From assembly GCA_036504735.1 (NCBI GenBank), contig DASXUQ010000002.1, positions 186,001 through 250,000 of the forward strand: a stretch of DNA of 64,000 nt, in the 5' to 3' direction. Source of the stretch: a bacterium. GTDB taxonomy: Bacteria > Electryoneota > RPQS01. Below the pieces are notes generated by a model. That model worked only from the letters and a program-made list of their open reading frames with translations. It searched no databases and was not told where the DNA came from. The translations under genes were made by a program, and so were the position numbers. Shown in pieces: positions 16,673-26,020 of this stretch (the stretch's first letter is position 1; the number at the start of each line of letters is the position of its first letter).

Positions 16673-16914
16673 CTTGTCTGTTACCTGGTTGTAACCAAGG
16701 CCTTCATAGTGATGTAACCTTGTAACCCGAAATGAACGATACCCACTTCCATAGAAGAATCCCAGCTTATGAAGACTGGGATTTTTCTTTATCTGCATTG
16801 GCTTCATGAATATTGGCGGGGGTGTCGGACAGAAACCGGTTACAGGGTTACATCTGCGCAAATACTGCACTTGCAACAGTTACCGTACGGTTACGGGACT
16901 TCCTATTCGGTTAC
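16649..16914. repeat. Inverted iteron-like array (GTAACC / GGTTAC)
   Basis: GTAACC occurs at 16649, 16691, 16714 and 16722 (plus a GTAAC at 16669 and an inverted GTTACC at 16680). The complementary GGTTAC occurs at 16838, 16846, 16889 and 16909 (plus GTTACC at 16879). The innermost pairs on both sides have the same 8-base spacing and face each other across a terminator. This dyad directly follows the primase-helicase gene and is the best candidate for the element's replication origin or initiator-binding site. The remaining bases to 17278 hold no convincing gene. Confidence 0.65.
16758..16788 (+). terminator. Terminator of the replication operon
   Basis: An 8-bp perfect stem (AATCCCAG / CTGGGATT) followed by a T-rich run lies 86 bases after the primase-helicase stop, at the centre of the iteron dyad. 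Confidence 0.75.
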
Positions 16915-17278
16915 AAGGGAAAAGCATGCTTTCGGGAAGACCGATGGGTTCAACTAAACCTGCCAGGATCTCCCAAGCCCGTGGGTGGAAGGATTCTTTC
17001 AAACCAGGTCCCAAAACCACAGTACAAATTTATTTTTTGGGTTTTTCAGCGGATTCGATTTTCAGGCCTTGGAAGCTCCGCTGTTAAGTTAGCCGCGCTA
17101 AAGCAGTTTGGGGTCGTCCGAAGTTAGAAAATGGCTCTGCGGGGCAAATACGCAAGGATTTAGGGCATTCTAAAACGGCATTGTTGGCATATCCAACTTT
17201 ACGACCTGGGTAAGCGCAATAACCGGGGCAAAACCGTGGATTGTTAGCAGAAATCGGACGGCGGCAATAATAAAAGAA

Positions 17279-17296
17279 GGCCCGCATTCGCGAGCC
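17279..17296 (-). terminator. Terminator after the minus-strand pair at 17333-18204
   Basis: On the minus strand a 7-bp stem (GGCTCGC / GCGGGCC, one G-T pair) with GAAT loop is followed by TTCTTTTATT. It lies about 36 bases past the stop of the 125-residue gene. Confidence 0.6.
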
Positions 17297-17332
17297 CTTT
17301 TCCCTCTCATAGACCCAACATTACCGCTGGGG

Positions 17333-17710
17333 CTATTTATTTTTCCGGTTTACGGCAAAGATTTCGCGACCCGGCATTCCAAAGGTGAAGTACCCACCAT
17401 TCCGCTTGTAGTACCGCACCGAGCCTATACTTGGGTTGAATCTCGCGTTGGTGCATGCCCAATCTAATGCCTGATTGTAGCCCGGCATCAGCCCTGCAAT
17501 CTTACCCAGCAACACATTACGGCTGGCATCCAGTTCAGCTATACGCTGGTCTATGCAATCCAGCACCGCTTGTGCCGCAACGCCCGCGGCCAAGGCGCGT
17601 TCTCTCTCCAACCGGCGCATTTCCACTTTCTCTTCACGCGATCGGCGAATCAGCGCAACTGCCGCCGACGGCAATCCAGCGAACTCCGCCGGCGCCTCCG
17701 GTGAAATCAA
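17333..17710 (-). CDS. Hypothetical protein with coiled coil
   Basis: The 125-residue protein has a charged helical N-terminal half (SREEKVEMRRLERERALAAG) likely to form a coiled coil, then a basic aromatic end (VRYYKRNGGYFTFG). No family is recognised. The TTG start overlaps the stop of the upstream YbjN-like gene by four bases (TTGA), which ties the two in one operon. Confidence 0.5.
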   Translation of the reverse strand: MISPEAPAEFAGLPSAAVALIRRSREEKVEMRRLERERALAAGVAAQAVLDCIDQRIAELDASRNVLLGKIAGLMPGYNQALDWACTNARFNPSIGSVRYYKRNGGYFTFGMPGREIFAVNRKNK

Positions 17711-18204
17711 CGGGTAGTCCGTGCGGCCTCCTCCAGCGCCGATAGCGCTTCCACCGGAGTCATCTCTCCGGCAATGACCTTACGAATGAACGGGGCATGC
17801 TCCCAGGTACGCCAGAAGCTCGTGTGAAGCCAGTTCCGGAGCGCGGCAAAACCCGGTTCAACTCCATCGCAGCACAAACTTGTGGAGAACCCCACTCTTC
17901 CACCTGGGCAGTATTCCATCTCCAGATGCCCATGCCAACAGCCATAGTTTGCCCGGACGACATACTCTGCAACCAAGGCCAGCTTATCTTCCGGCACGCC
18001 GAACAATGGGAAAGTCCATACGGCCAGAGTCTTCGCTGGAACGTTGCCGGACAGGTCCCAGTAGAACATCTCGGTATCAATCACCACGTTCTGGTGCAGG
18101 TCGAAGACATTGCCCTCGGTGCCGCCACGATACCGCAGTTCAGAACGCCTTACCCCCAGTTCATCCAGAAAATCCAACACGCGCTGGGCAAACGGATCGA
18201 TCAT
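17707..18204 (-). CDS. YbjN-like domain protein
   Basis: The 165-residue protein has the alternating helix/strand layout of the YbjN / type III secretion chaperone-like fold: an N-terminal IDPFAQRVLDFLDELG helix, LALVAEYVVRANYG in the middle and an acidic C-terminal helix. Such proteins are small cytosolic adaptors of unclear function. GGAGGTGG directly precedes the ATG at 18204, which decides this start over an upstream one. Confidence 0.5.
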   Translation of the reverse strand: MIDPFAQRVLDFLDELGVRRSELRYRGGTEGNVFDLHQNVVIDTEMFYWDLSGNVPAKTLAVWTFPLFGVPEDKLALVAEYVVRANYGCWHGHLEMEYCPGGRVGFSTSLCCDGVEPGFAALRNWLHTSFWRTWEHAPFIRKVIAGEMTPVEALSALEEAARTTR

Positions 18205-18238
18205 GCCACCTCCTGTTTGCCTCTTATGCCAAAAAGAA

Positions 18239-18258
18239 AAGGCCATGAACATGGCCTT
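18239..18258 (-). terminator. Terminator of the envelope-gene run
   Basis: A perfect 8-bp stem (AAGGCCAT / ATGGCCTT) with a 4-base loop is followed on the minus strand by TTCTTTTT. It ends transcription from the minus-strand envelope genes (18427-25378); the 18259-18426 gap holds no gene. Confidence 0.7.
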
Positions 18259-18426
18259 CCTCTGCAATTCGTGGCGAAAGCAACTTGGCTACGCACACTG
18301 TTTTGTAACGATATCTCTAGCAGGTAAGCAGGAAGTGCGAAGCCTGCGGCTATCAGGTTACCTCACTGGCAAAGCACCTGCTGACTGATGGGTCTGAACA
18401 TAAGCATGCGCCGGCAAGTTGTGTTA

Positions 18427-19497
18427 CTAATTGGAATGTCTCATTACCATTCCTCTGAAACCTACTGCACAGGCAGCCTTGCTCTTTGAGACCCATAGTC
18501 CCTGCAGTCGCCAAATTTGCGACTCCTTCTCAGTAGTCCATCCGTTCTTATCTGTCTCCTCAATGACACCCCCTTGCACATCGACGTTCCATGTTTCCCC
18601 GCCGTCCGTTGTCTTATACAACGCGCCATAGCCGTTGATTATACTCGAACCAGCGCCAACTATCCATCCCGTCTTCGCATCTGCAAAACCAATATCTCCA
18701 AATTTCCACTCGCCGTTTGCATGTGACTTCCATGTCAATCCGCCGTCAGATGAATGGGCTATTGTTCCGTTTTCGCCCACCGCCCAGATGCTCAAACTGT
18801 CTGTTCGGGTCACGCTCAACAGTCCCCCCGGCGAATTCTCTGGCTTCGACCAATGCTGACCGCCATCAGTCGTAATCTGGATTCCGCTGCCAACGGCTAT
18901 TACCTTCATCGAATCCAAGATCACAAGGCACTTCAAATCGCCTGCGTTCTCCATGTCACGTTTTGCCCAAGTGATACCGCGATCTGAGGTTTCTAGGAGT
19001 GTTCCTTTGTCGCCACACGCCCAACCGCTCTTGGCGTTTCGCATTCTAATGCATCTCAACGTTTCCTTAGACCCTGAAGGTTGAACTTGCCACGCCACGC
19101 CTCCGTTGCTCGAGAATAGGATGGCACCTTCTTCGCCGCATGCCCAGACGTTGTTAGCGCCTATGCAGGTTACGCAATAGAGTTCTGGAATTGCTTTCGC
19201 GCCAAATCGATCTGCGACTTCAATGCCTTTGCCCTTCGACTGTTCAACCCACGTTTGCCCGCCATTGACAGTATGGAAAATGACCCCTTGCCTGTATACA
19301 CGCCCAAACGTACCGCCGACAATCCACCCATTTTCGGCGCTGGCAAAACATACATCCCAAAGATCATTCTTCAGCATATCTGTTGCCTCATGCCGAATTT
19401 CGCATGGAACCTTCTGTTGTCGCCATTTTCCGCATTCAGCAACTTGGGGGCCGACGACAAGCGCAAGCCCGATCAGACATATCATTCTGTAAGACAT
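18427..19497 (-). CDS. Secreted Ycf48/BNR-like beta-propeller protein
   Basis: This 356-residue protein has an N-terminal signal peptide and about six repeats of the Ycf48-like propeller type: GWIVGG, HTVNGGQTW, SSNGGVAWQ, SDRGITWAK, TDGGQHWSK, SDGGLTWKS, TTDGGETWN. Bacterial Ycf48-like repeat proteins are extracytoplasmic and often act as adhesion or assembly factors. GAGGA stands just before the ATG. It is the last gene of a run of envelope proteins carried by the element. Its ligand is not evident. Confidence 0.75.
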   Translation of the reverse strand: MSYRMICLIGLALVVGPQVAECGKWRQQKVPCEIRHEATDMLKNDLWDVCFASAENGWIVGGTFGRVYRQGVIFHTVNGGQTWVEQSKGKGIEVADRFGAKAIPELYCVTCIGANNVWACGEEGAILFSSNGGVAWQVQPSGSKETLRCIRMRNAKSGWACGDKGTLLETSDRGITWAKRDMENAGDLKCLVILDSMKVIAVGSGIQITTDGGQHWSKPENSPGGLLSVTRTDSLSIWAVGENGTIAHSSDGGLTWKSHANGEWKFGDIGFADAKTGWIVGAGSSIINGYGALYKTTDGGETWNVDVQGGVIEETDKNGWTTEKESQIWRLQGLWVSKSKAACAVGFRGMVMRHSN

Positions 19498-19589
19498 GGG
19501 GGATTCCTCGTGCTGTTTGTAAGTTCCTGTTATGTAACCGCAAGTTCACGGTAGTCAGACGTGTCCACGCTCTGGCGGGCGATAAGATT

Positions 19590-21614
19590 CTATTGGACCG
19601 AGAACGCTTTGCTTGCCAAGGTGATTTGTGTACCGGTAGAATCAACATACATTCTGGACTTGGTAACATGCTTCTCTACCTTCCGTAGCATGAAAAACAT
19701 CGTGCCCATTCCGGCGTCTTGTGAAAACTGTTTGTACTTAGTCTCGCTCGCAGTGTTAACTGTTCCGATGATGCCGATTCCATTGTTGAAGCTTTCTACA
19801 AAATCGTGCTCAGCCTTGATAACAATGCGCCCTTGCTTGTCAATGAATCCCCAACCGGAAGAAGTTCTGACAGCCGCGCGGCCGCAGCCAAACGCTTCAG
19901 CGTCTAGGAATCGATGCTCTATCGCAAGCGTTCCGTCTTCGCGGATAAAACCCCACCTCGAGTCTTTCCTAACGGGTCCAAAGCCGTTGCAGAAGCGCTT
20001 CGCTTCATCGTACTGTGGTGAAACCGCTATCTGACCATGGACGTCAATGTAGCCCCACTTGTTATGCAAACGTACTGCAGCTAGACCATCAGAAAAGGCG
20101 AGTGCATCATCAAAGGATCTTCCGAACACTGGTTGGCCAGTGCAATCAATGAAATAGCAACTGTCCTTCCGTACTAACGCGAAACCATCACAGAAATTCG
20201 CCGCATCGGCGAAGTCGTCCGCAATTGCCACGTGACCACTCTTGTCGATGAAAACAACTTTATCAGGACTGGCACCGAGACTGGCAGTGGCTAAACCACC
20301 AGCGAATCCGTTCGCGGTGGCATATTGGAAGGGTATCACGGTCTGGCCATGACAATCGATGTAACCCCAGCGATCATCCTTCTTCACTGCTGCCAGCCCT
20401 TCCGAGAACGGATTGGCAGCATCGAAGTTCAATGGGACAACCACAGATCCTGCAGAGTCAATATATCCCCAATGTCCTTGGGACTTCACCGGTAACATAT
20501 TCTCCCCGAATCTGCCGACTTCTTGATATTGTGCGGAGATATGAAGTGTGCCATGAGCGTCGGCGAGGCCCCATAGATTATCCCGAAGAACAGGAAACAG
20601 AGGCGTAGAGTTGTTATCTCGCTGGATGCCAGTCGGTCGACACTGACCTCGCCATACCGTCTTACCTGACCCGTCGATATACATGCTGCACGTGTCCGCT
20701 CCGACCAAGGCAAGATCCCCTCGAAACGCATGCGCTTCTGCAAAGTGACTGTCGAACGCGACTCTTCCGTCTCTGCGTATATACTGCCACCCGCGCCCGC
20801 TATCCACGGCGGCGATCCCATTGCTGAAATCCGTAGCGCGTCGGAATACGGCTGGAATTGTTACACGTCCCTGTGTGTCTACAAAGCCATACAACCCATT
20901 GACCAGAACACAAGCAAGTTTTCCTGAGAATGGTAATGCGGCACCGAACGAAGGGTTGATGTGAATCTTACCCTTCGTGTCTATGTAACCCCACTTTCCA
21001 CCAGATTTTACAGGTGCCATGTCCTCTGAAAAGGAGAGCGCCGAATCATACCTCGCCTCGACGGCAATTTTTCCGGACTTGTCGATGAATCCCCACTTGC
21101 GATCAACCGCGACCGCAGCATAGCCACGTGAGAAGTCTTGAGCAAGACGGAATTCGAAGGCGGTTATCATCTTCCCTTGTGCATCTATGAAACCCCATTT
21201 GTCTCCTTGCTTCACCGCTGCCCTACCGTCCGAAAAGTCGCTAGCTCCGTCATATTGCGGCGCGATCACCATAACTCCTTTGGCGTCCACATAGCCATAT
21301 TTCCCACCTTCTTTCGCGCAAGCTCTGTTGTCCGAAAGTTTGCCAAGCTCGGAATACTTCGGCGCAATCGCGTGCTGTCCCTTTGGATCGACCAGACCCC
21401 ATTGATTCCCTACACGAACGGCAGCCATCCCGTCAGAGAATTCTCTGACTGCGTCATATTTCGGCACGATTGCAACTGCTCCGTTTCGGTCGATAAAGCC
21501 ATACTTGCCCTTTTCATAGATCGAAAACAATGTTGGCGATTCACTTCGAGAGCATCCCGACAGGACCACGAGAAACCAAACAACCACCATCAAAGATTGG
21601 ACTGATGTCTTCAT
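19590..21614 (-). CDS. WG-repeat lipoprotein
   Basis: The 674-residue protein starts with a lipoprotein signal (hydrophobic run ending LSGC) and then consists of about 17 WG repeats with cores such as KYGFIDRNG, KWGYIDTKG and HWGYIDSAG, alternating with FSDGMAAV/FSEGLAAV turns. WG repeats make extended beta-rich envelope proteins of unknown ligand. I chose the ATG at 21614 because GGAG lies six bases before it and the lipoprotein signal begins there. One or two repeats are degenerate near residues 270-320. Confidence 0.85.
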   Translation of the reverse strand: MKTSVQSLMVVVWFLVVLSGCSRSESPTLFSIYEKGKYGFIDRNGAVAIVPKYDAVREFSDGMAAVRVGNQWGLVDPKGQHAIAPKYSELGKLSDNRACAKEGGKYGYVDAKGVMVIAPQYDGASDFSDGRAAVKQGDKWGFIDAQGKMITAFEFRLAQDFSRGYAAVAVDRKWGFIDKSGKIAVEARYDSALSFSEDMAPVKSGGKWGYIDTKGKIHINPSFGAALPFSGKLACVLVNGLYGFVDTQGRVTIPAVFRRATDFSNGIAAVDSGRGWQYIRRDGRVAFDSHFAEAHAFRGDLALVGADTCSMYIDGSGKTVWRGQCRPTGIQRDNNSTPLFPVLRDNLWGLADAHGTLHISAQYQEVGRFGENMLPVKSQGHWGYIDSAGSVVVPLNFDAANPFSEGLAAVKKDDRWGYIDCHGQTVIPFQYATANGFAGGLATASLGASPDKVVFIDKSGHVAIADDFADAANFCDGFALVRKDSCYFIDCTGQPVFGRSFDDALAFSDGLAAVRLHNKWGYIDVHGQIAVSPQYDEAKRFCNGFGPVRKDSRWGFIREDGTLAIEHRFLDAEAFGCGRAAVRTSSGWGFIDKQGRIVIKAEHDFVESFNNGIGIIGTVNTASETKYKQFSQDAGMGTMFFMLRKVEKHVTKSRMYVDSTGTQITLASKAFSVQ

Positions 21615-21909
21615 AGTATTCTCCGCGACATGTGGACTTGAAACTCTGGTATCGCGTCGTGCTGCGATCTCAGAAGGATATATGACTCGCATCGTACAAC
21701 ATTTCCCAGTATTCGATGAGCCAGTTACGCTTGCCGGCGAAGCATGCCTTGGGCAATCGAGACTCTCGGGTGATCAGGATATGTCGACATCCGGCGCTTC
21801 GTGATCAGCGCTCGGGCGAAGCAGGAACCGGCAAATGTTTTGATGCTATTCGTCTCCAACACATAAGACCATGCTCTCGTCAAGGTCGTCAGACAAACAA
21901 AGGGCCTGA

Positions 21910-23664
21910 CTATTCTGCCTCGCAATTCAAATCACCTGGACAAATGCACACGTCTTTGACCCAATGAACCGCGCCTTCACCGCCAGACCAAGCCGAAAAC
22001 GACAGAACTCCCTTATCGAACGGCTGCGAAACCGATGCACTCATAATCGTCGCACCATCCATGCCGACCTGAAGTTCACCATGATGATTCCTTACAGTTA
22101 CAGCGTGCCACCGCTCATCATTGAAGTCCAGACCGTACTTGCTTGCAATCCGATTGCAGCCCTTCTGAGACAAGTCCGCAATGTAGGACCATGTACGATG
22201 CGTGCCGCAATCTCCTCGCATACCCCACTCATCGAAACCGATGGCCCAACCTATTGCAGAGTTATCTGCCGGGTGCAGCACTAGCATCACCTCGTCTGCA
22301 ATACCTTGAACCTTGATGGCGAACGAAATTGTGAAGTCTTTGAGCGATTCTATCCCACCGATTTCAGCCCGACCCGTTGTGCCCTTCCCAGAGTTAAGTT
22401 TGATGGCATTTCCTACCATGACAGCCTTATCGTACAGTAGAAACGCTTTGGCATCGGAAGATTCTTGTGCGGCAATTCCGGGACGTAGGCATTGTGACGT
22501 GGCTGTCGCAACATCGTCGCGACGCGGATCTGATTCTGCACTTTGCGAAATCGCTGGTTCAGACTTGCTGGCTTCAACGCTTCGCTGAGATAATGTTTCA
22601 CTCTTGCCGCTCAACAACTGTTTGATCTGACCAGTTAGCGATGCTATCCGCGCTTGTTCCGATTCGGCAGCGTTGCGCAACCGCCGTATTGAATCTTGCT
22701 TGGCCTCAAGTATTCCTTGCTTCTGGCGATATTCGGAAACTTCCTGTGACGTAACCTCTTCGTACACAGGCCATGTTTGATTGAAGGAACCGTAATCTTC
22801 TTTCAGTCGGACTTCGGAATCCTGGAGCCGTCTTACTGAAAGGTTGAACCACCCCTTCGACTGAAACGAGGTTTCCTTGGTGAACAGCACAGCGTGTCTT
22901 TCTGACGGCAGACGCCCATAGTACGTGTACTGCGGGAGGGCAACTTCATATTGCCCCCACCCAACATTCGCAATCATGAACGCTTCAAGCGACTCTGTAT
23001 TCAGGGGCTGTATGTGAAGTGACTTCACATCATCTTCAAGGCGAGGCAGGTTTCGTTGTGCAATCACGCTCCTTGAATTTGCCTCTTGGATTGCACGAGC
23101 CGCATCCACCACTGCGGCCATGTACGGCAGCCTTTTTGTCCGCAGCGAAACATACCCTTGTCCCGTATTGATTAGACCAGCAACCCCTTCAAGACCACCA
23201 TTCTGAGCCAGTCGCGTCATCTCCTGCTGAAAGAAACTATCCACCTTAGCAGGATCTGATGCAGCCAGCACTTTTCCAAAATCTTCGATGCACTTGCAAG
23301 TCGTTTGACTTTCGACATATGACCTACATAGCTGATTGATGTCACGGACTTCAAGGTTCCTTGCTGCATAACTCTTGACAAGGGCACAGAACGGTTCCTC
23401 TGGCATACCTTGGAAGGTTGTCAGACAGACTTCTAAGTAGTCTCTGCCGACCCCTTTTTGATTCTCGGGACTGAGGAGCAACTGTACCGCCTTGCTGACA
23501 ATGGCGGTCTTCGTCGTGTCGTTCTGCTTTTGCTGAACGTAGGCAAGGATCTTATCGTACTTACCCTTGCGAGCCTTCTTCTCCAGCGATTCCTGATTTT
23601 CGCCACAGCCCTGAATCAACAAGGCTGCGAGGCATAACCAAACCAATATCCGTATTTGCTTCAT
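21910..23664 (-). CDS. Large lipoprotein with C-terminal LamG-like domain
   Basis: The 584-residue protein has a lipobox (LLIQGC), a helical middle part with a predicted coiled coil around residues 310-360, and a C-terminal ~170-residue jelly-roll that looks like a LamG/concanavalin-A-like domain (FTISFAIKVQ, WHAVTVRNHHGELQVGMDG). Such domains bind sugars or proteins outside the cell. The ATG at 23664 has GGAG upstream and begins the signal peptide. It lies in the same minus-strand run as four other lipoproteins. Confidence 0.7.
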   Translation of the reverse strand: MKQIRILVWLCLAALLIQGCGENQESLEKKARKGKYDKILAYVQQKQNDTTKTAIVSKAVQLLLSPENQKGVGRDYLEVCLTTFQGMPEEPFCALVKSYAARNLEVRDINQLCRSYVESQTTCKCIEDFGKVLAASDPAKVDSFFQQEMTRLAQNGGLEGVAGLINTGQGYVSLRTKRLPYMAAVVDAARAIQEANSRSVIAQRNLPRLEDDVKSLHIQPLNTESLEAFMIANVGWGQYEVALPQYTYYGRLPSERHAVLFTKETSFQSKGWFNLSVRRLQDSEVRLKEDYGSFNQTWPVYEEVTSQEVSEYRQKQGILEAKQDSIRRLRNAAESEQARIASLTGQIKQLLSGKSETLSQRSVEASKSEPAISQSAESDPRRDDVATATSQCLRPGIAAQESSDAKAFLLYDKAVMVGNAIKLNSGKGTTGRAEIGGIESLKDFTISFAIKVQGIADEVMLVLHPADNSAIGWAIGFDEWGMRGDCGTHRTWSYIADLSQKGCNRIASKYGLDFNDERWHAVTVRNHHGELQVGMDGATIMSASVSQPFDKGVLSFSAWSGGEGAVHWVKDVCICPGDLNCEAE

Positions 23665-23724
23665 TGGGTCTCCCGAAATAGACGAAAAGTGTTCCAACTG
23701 GATGTATCTGACTGTGCAGCGACA

Positions 23725-24159
23725 CTATCGCGCTTTCTTTCCTACGTTGCCTGACTTCAGCATCTCGCCAGTTGAGGAGTCAATTACTTTGATGTCGAAG
23801 CGGTCTTCATTTATGCGGCGAAGAATGTAATTCACCATTGAACCCTGAAGAACTTGGGAGCCAGTAGGATCAACCATGAGAGCGCTCCACAGCGAACCAT
23901 CCACGTAGACCGTCCTTTTCGCGATGTCTAGACCCTTTATCACACCCGTGCGAGCAGCTTCACGGACAATATCATCTCCCTGATCACCATATTTCTTAGC
24001 TTCTTCAGTCTCTGCCTTTATCACGGGCAACTCGTGTGACAGCCACTCGGACGGATTTTGTGTCTTTTCCGTCGCGGCAGTCTGGCCGGACTTGCAGCCC
24101 AAGACTACGAGTGCAATGGCTACCAGAAGTGTACACAGCAGGTAACGATAGGAATTCAT
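23725..24159 (-). CDS. Small lipoprotein, unknown
   Basis: This 144-residue protein has a clear lipobox (LVVLGC) after a hydrophobic run, then a helical region and a short beta-rich C-terminal domain. No family is recognised. Its ATG overlaps the stop of the upstream zinc-ribbon gene by one base (TGATG), so the two are translated together. Confidence 0.65.
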   Translation of the reverse strand: MNSYRYLLCTLLVAIALVVLGCKSGQTAATEKTQNPSEWLSHELPVIKAETEEAKKYGDQGDDIVREAARTGVIKGLDIAKRTVYVDGSLWSALMVDPTGSQVLQGSMVNYILRRINEDRFDIKVIDSSTGEMLKSGNVGKKAR

Positions 24160-24680
24160 CAGTCCTCCGTAGACGTGTTAACTCTCTGTGAATCCGGAAT
24201 AGCTGCGAAAGTGGAACCCCCGGCATCTGACGCAACCGGAGGCACAAATGTTAAGCCAAACAAGACAATGGCAGGCACTGTGAAGTACAAGAACTCGGTA
24301 AACCACTCTTTCCAACGCACATAGTAGTCAACGCTATCCGCACGGGATGAATATTCTGTCTCTGGAGCGGGATGCACACCCCAAATCATGAATATCGGAG
24401 CGCGCATCTCTTTGATGTGTTCGTTAATCCCTCGCGAAGCTTGGTAACCGAACATGTTGTAGAAGATGTGCTCCTTAATTGGCGCGTAGAACACAGCGAA
24501 GAACAAGAAGGCACATACCCACATGATTCCGATGGCCCACCATACTCTTCTCCGTGTGGATTTGAGCCATCCACTGCTGCGTGATGCAGAACCACTATAC
24601 GATGCGCCCACCTGATTGCCACATTTCGAGCAGAAGGTCGCATCCTCTGGCAATTGAGTGCCACACTTGGAACAGAACAC
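24159..24680 (-). CDS. Zinc-ribbon membrane protein
   Basis: The protein (173 residues) opens with a zinc ribbon CSKCG...FCSKCGNQVG (two CxxC pairs) in the cytoplasm, followed by two transmembrane segments flanking a periplasmic loop. Zinc-ribbon plus membrane proteins of this kind are common and poorly understood. It begins at GTG, seven bases after GGAG. It is coupled to the small lipoprotein gene downstream, so the two may form a membrane complex. Confidence 0.7.
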   Translation of the reverse strand: MFCSKCGTQLPEDATFCSKCGNQVGASYSGSASRSSGWLKSTRRRVWWAIGIMWVCAFLFFAVFYAPIKEHIFYNMFGYQASRGINEHIKEMRAPIFMIWGVHPAPETEYSSRADSVDYYVRWKEWFTEFLYFTVPAIVLFGLTFVPPVASDAGGSTFAAIPDSQRVNTSTED

Positions 24681-24733
24681 TTGCTTACTCCGCGTTTAGT
24701 TTCGCAGTTCTATGTGAGCTTCCGCAAATCACT

Positions 24734-25378
24734 TCACTTTCGGTTTTCCGGTTTGACGCGATCCTTTGGGGCCATCAACAGTACCCACAACGGATCGCCT
24801 GGCATATCCATCTCAGATGCCATGATAGAGAGGTCATGCAAGTCCCAAGTCTTGATACAGCACACACCATTCACTTCTTGCGACTTTGGTTTGCCGTACT
24901 TCAACGTTAGCAATTCCAGTATTCGTGTCTTCGTGCTGGAGCTTGTAATCTCCAGTTTCTCGCCATACAATCCGGCTCTATCATAGGAGTAGGTGCGCGC
25001 ATCTACTGGAATGCCGCTGAACGTTGCTTTGTCTTGGGGCGTTTGATATGTGGCAATGTCGTCCTTCTTTTCAAGCAGAATCAGGTACGGCATCGGCTGT
25101 GAACCCCACGCGAATTGTTCGTCTTCGCTTCGTTTCACTTCCGGCAGTTGATGGTTTTCAGCAGAAAGCGGTTGTGCGGGGTGTGTTGATCGGGCAACGG
25201 AATCTGAATGCAATTGCTGCAGTCGCTTCCTTGCGAGCGTCGAGATTGCGACGTCGGGATATGATTGAATGACCTCTTCATATTGTCCTTGGTCAAAGAG
25301 CTTCTGTGCCTTCTGCTCTTTGCTGGCACAGCCGATCAGAAGAAATCCGAGTAGTACAGCAACGAGAATATGCGTCAT
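24734..25378 (-). CDS. Lipoprotein with short TPR-like N-terminus
   Basis: The 214-residue protein has a lipobox (LLIGCASK) and just after it a helical pair (AQKLFDQGQYEEVIQSYPD) typical of one TPR unit. The C-terminal ~110 residues are alpha/beta and not recognised. The start could be the ATG at 25378 or one five codons upstream; neither has a strong binding site, so the shorter form is given. It is the first gene of the envelope run. Confidence 0.65.
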   Translation of the reverse strand: MTHILVAVLLGFLLIGCASKEQKAQKLFDQGQYEEVIQSYPDVAISTLARKRLQQLHSDSVARSTHPAQPLSAENHQLPEVKRSEDEQFAWGSQPMPYLILLEKKDDIATYQTPQDKATFSGIPVDARTYSYDRAGLYGEKLEITSSSTKTRILELLTLKYGKPKSQEVNGVCCIKTWDLHDLSIMASEMDMPGDPLWVLLMAPKDRVKPENRK

Positions 25379-25845
25379 CTTTAATCCGTGCATGTTGACG
25401 TCGAGATTGTTCGTGCCACAGTATGTCGGGGTCCCACTTCAAGCGGAAGGCAGAATCTGCGTCTACAGCTGGGCAGATCCCGAGGCATCTCCAGCATTCG
25501 ATTGCCACCGCACCTGGCTCACCGGCCGTGATTTCTGCTTCACCTTTTGTCTGGGTCCATCGACGCGGACAACTAACAACACGAGCGAACCCTGCGCTCG
25601 TAAAGCGGAGAATTCGCTCGTCTAAAGGTGCTCGGCTGGATAGAATCCCGCGATGACATGGTACGATATATTCTAACTTACTAATCTACAATAGGAAAGT
25701 CAAGTCAGTACATGTCGTCACTGATATTCCACTGACCACTGTAATTGCAGCATTGTCAGATACATGCATTTTCGCCAGACTGAGGATTACCTTACAGACT
25801 CAGATGAAACCTCGGTTTTGCTTCCAGCTGCTTCGAAAAAGTAAA
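25379..25845. other. Intergenic stretch upstream of the envelope genes
   Basis: No convincing gene is visible. The decamer ACTAATCTAC (25680-25689), also present twice at 12771-12876, lies beside an AT-rich stretch (GATATATTCTAAC) that could be the promoter region for the envelope genes on the minus strand. An operator role is inferred only from repetition. Confidence 0.4.
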
Positions 25846-25869
25846 AGAAGAGCCCGCTCGGACTCTTCT
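25846..25869 (-). terminator. Terminator of the ubiquitin-like operon
   Basis: A 7-bp perfect stem (AGAAGAG / CTCTTCT) is followed on the minus strand by TTTTAC. It lies after the E1-like gene and the 38-codon ORF, so that ORF would be inside the transcript. Confidence 0.6.
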
Positions 25870-25880
25870 ATGGTCAACCA

Positions 25881-25997
25881 TCACCTGCGACGGCTGCGAC
25901 CACTTCGGCGACACTGGTTGTCTCGGATTTTGTCGCAAGCGGTTTTCGCGCCGGTGGCGATGGCATCGATGATGTCACATGCGCCCTTGGCTTTCAT
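25881..25997 (-). CDS. Possible 38-residue Cys/Arg-rich peptide
   Basis: A 38-codon ORF begins MKAKGACDIIDAIATG and ends in an arginine-rich tail (RRSGRSRRR) with three cysteines. It lies 23 bases after the E1-like gene's stop and before the operon terminator, on the same strand. An AGGAGG stands 15 bases before the ATG, which is too far for a normal start. It is unrecognised and may be non-coding. Its position makes it a candidate fifth gene or conjugation substrate of the cassette. Confidence 0.35.
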   Translation of the reverse strand: MKAKGACDIIDAIATGAKTACDKIRDNQCRRSGRSRRR

Positions 25998-26020
25998 TGC
26001 GGGAAATTGATTCCTCCTGG

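Noticed and set aside
16649-16914. CRISPR array
   Set aside because: The repeated unit is only six bases, spacing is irregular and both orientations occur; no cas genes are present. No CRISPR array was seen anywhere in the window.
16806-17127. Two overlapping plus-strand frames after the primase-helicase
   Set aside because: They run through the iteron-like array, have no ribosome binding site and no recognisable sequence.
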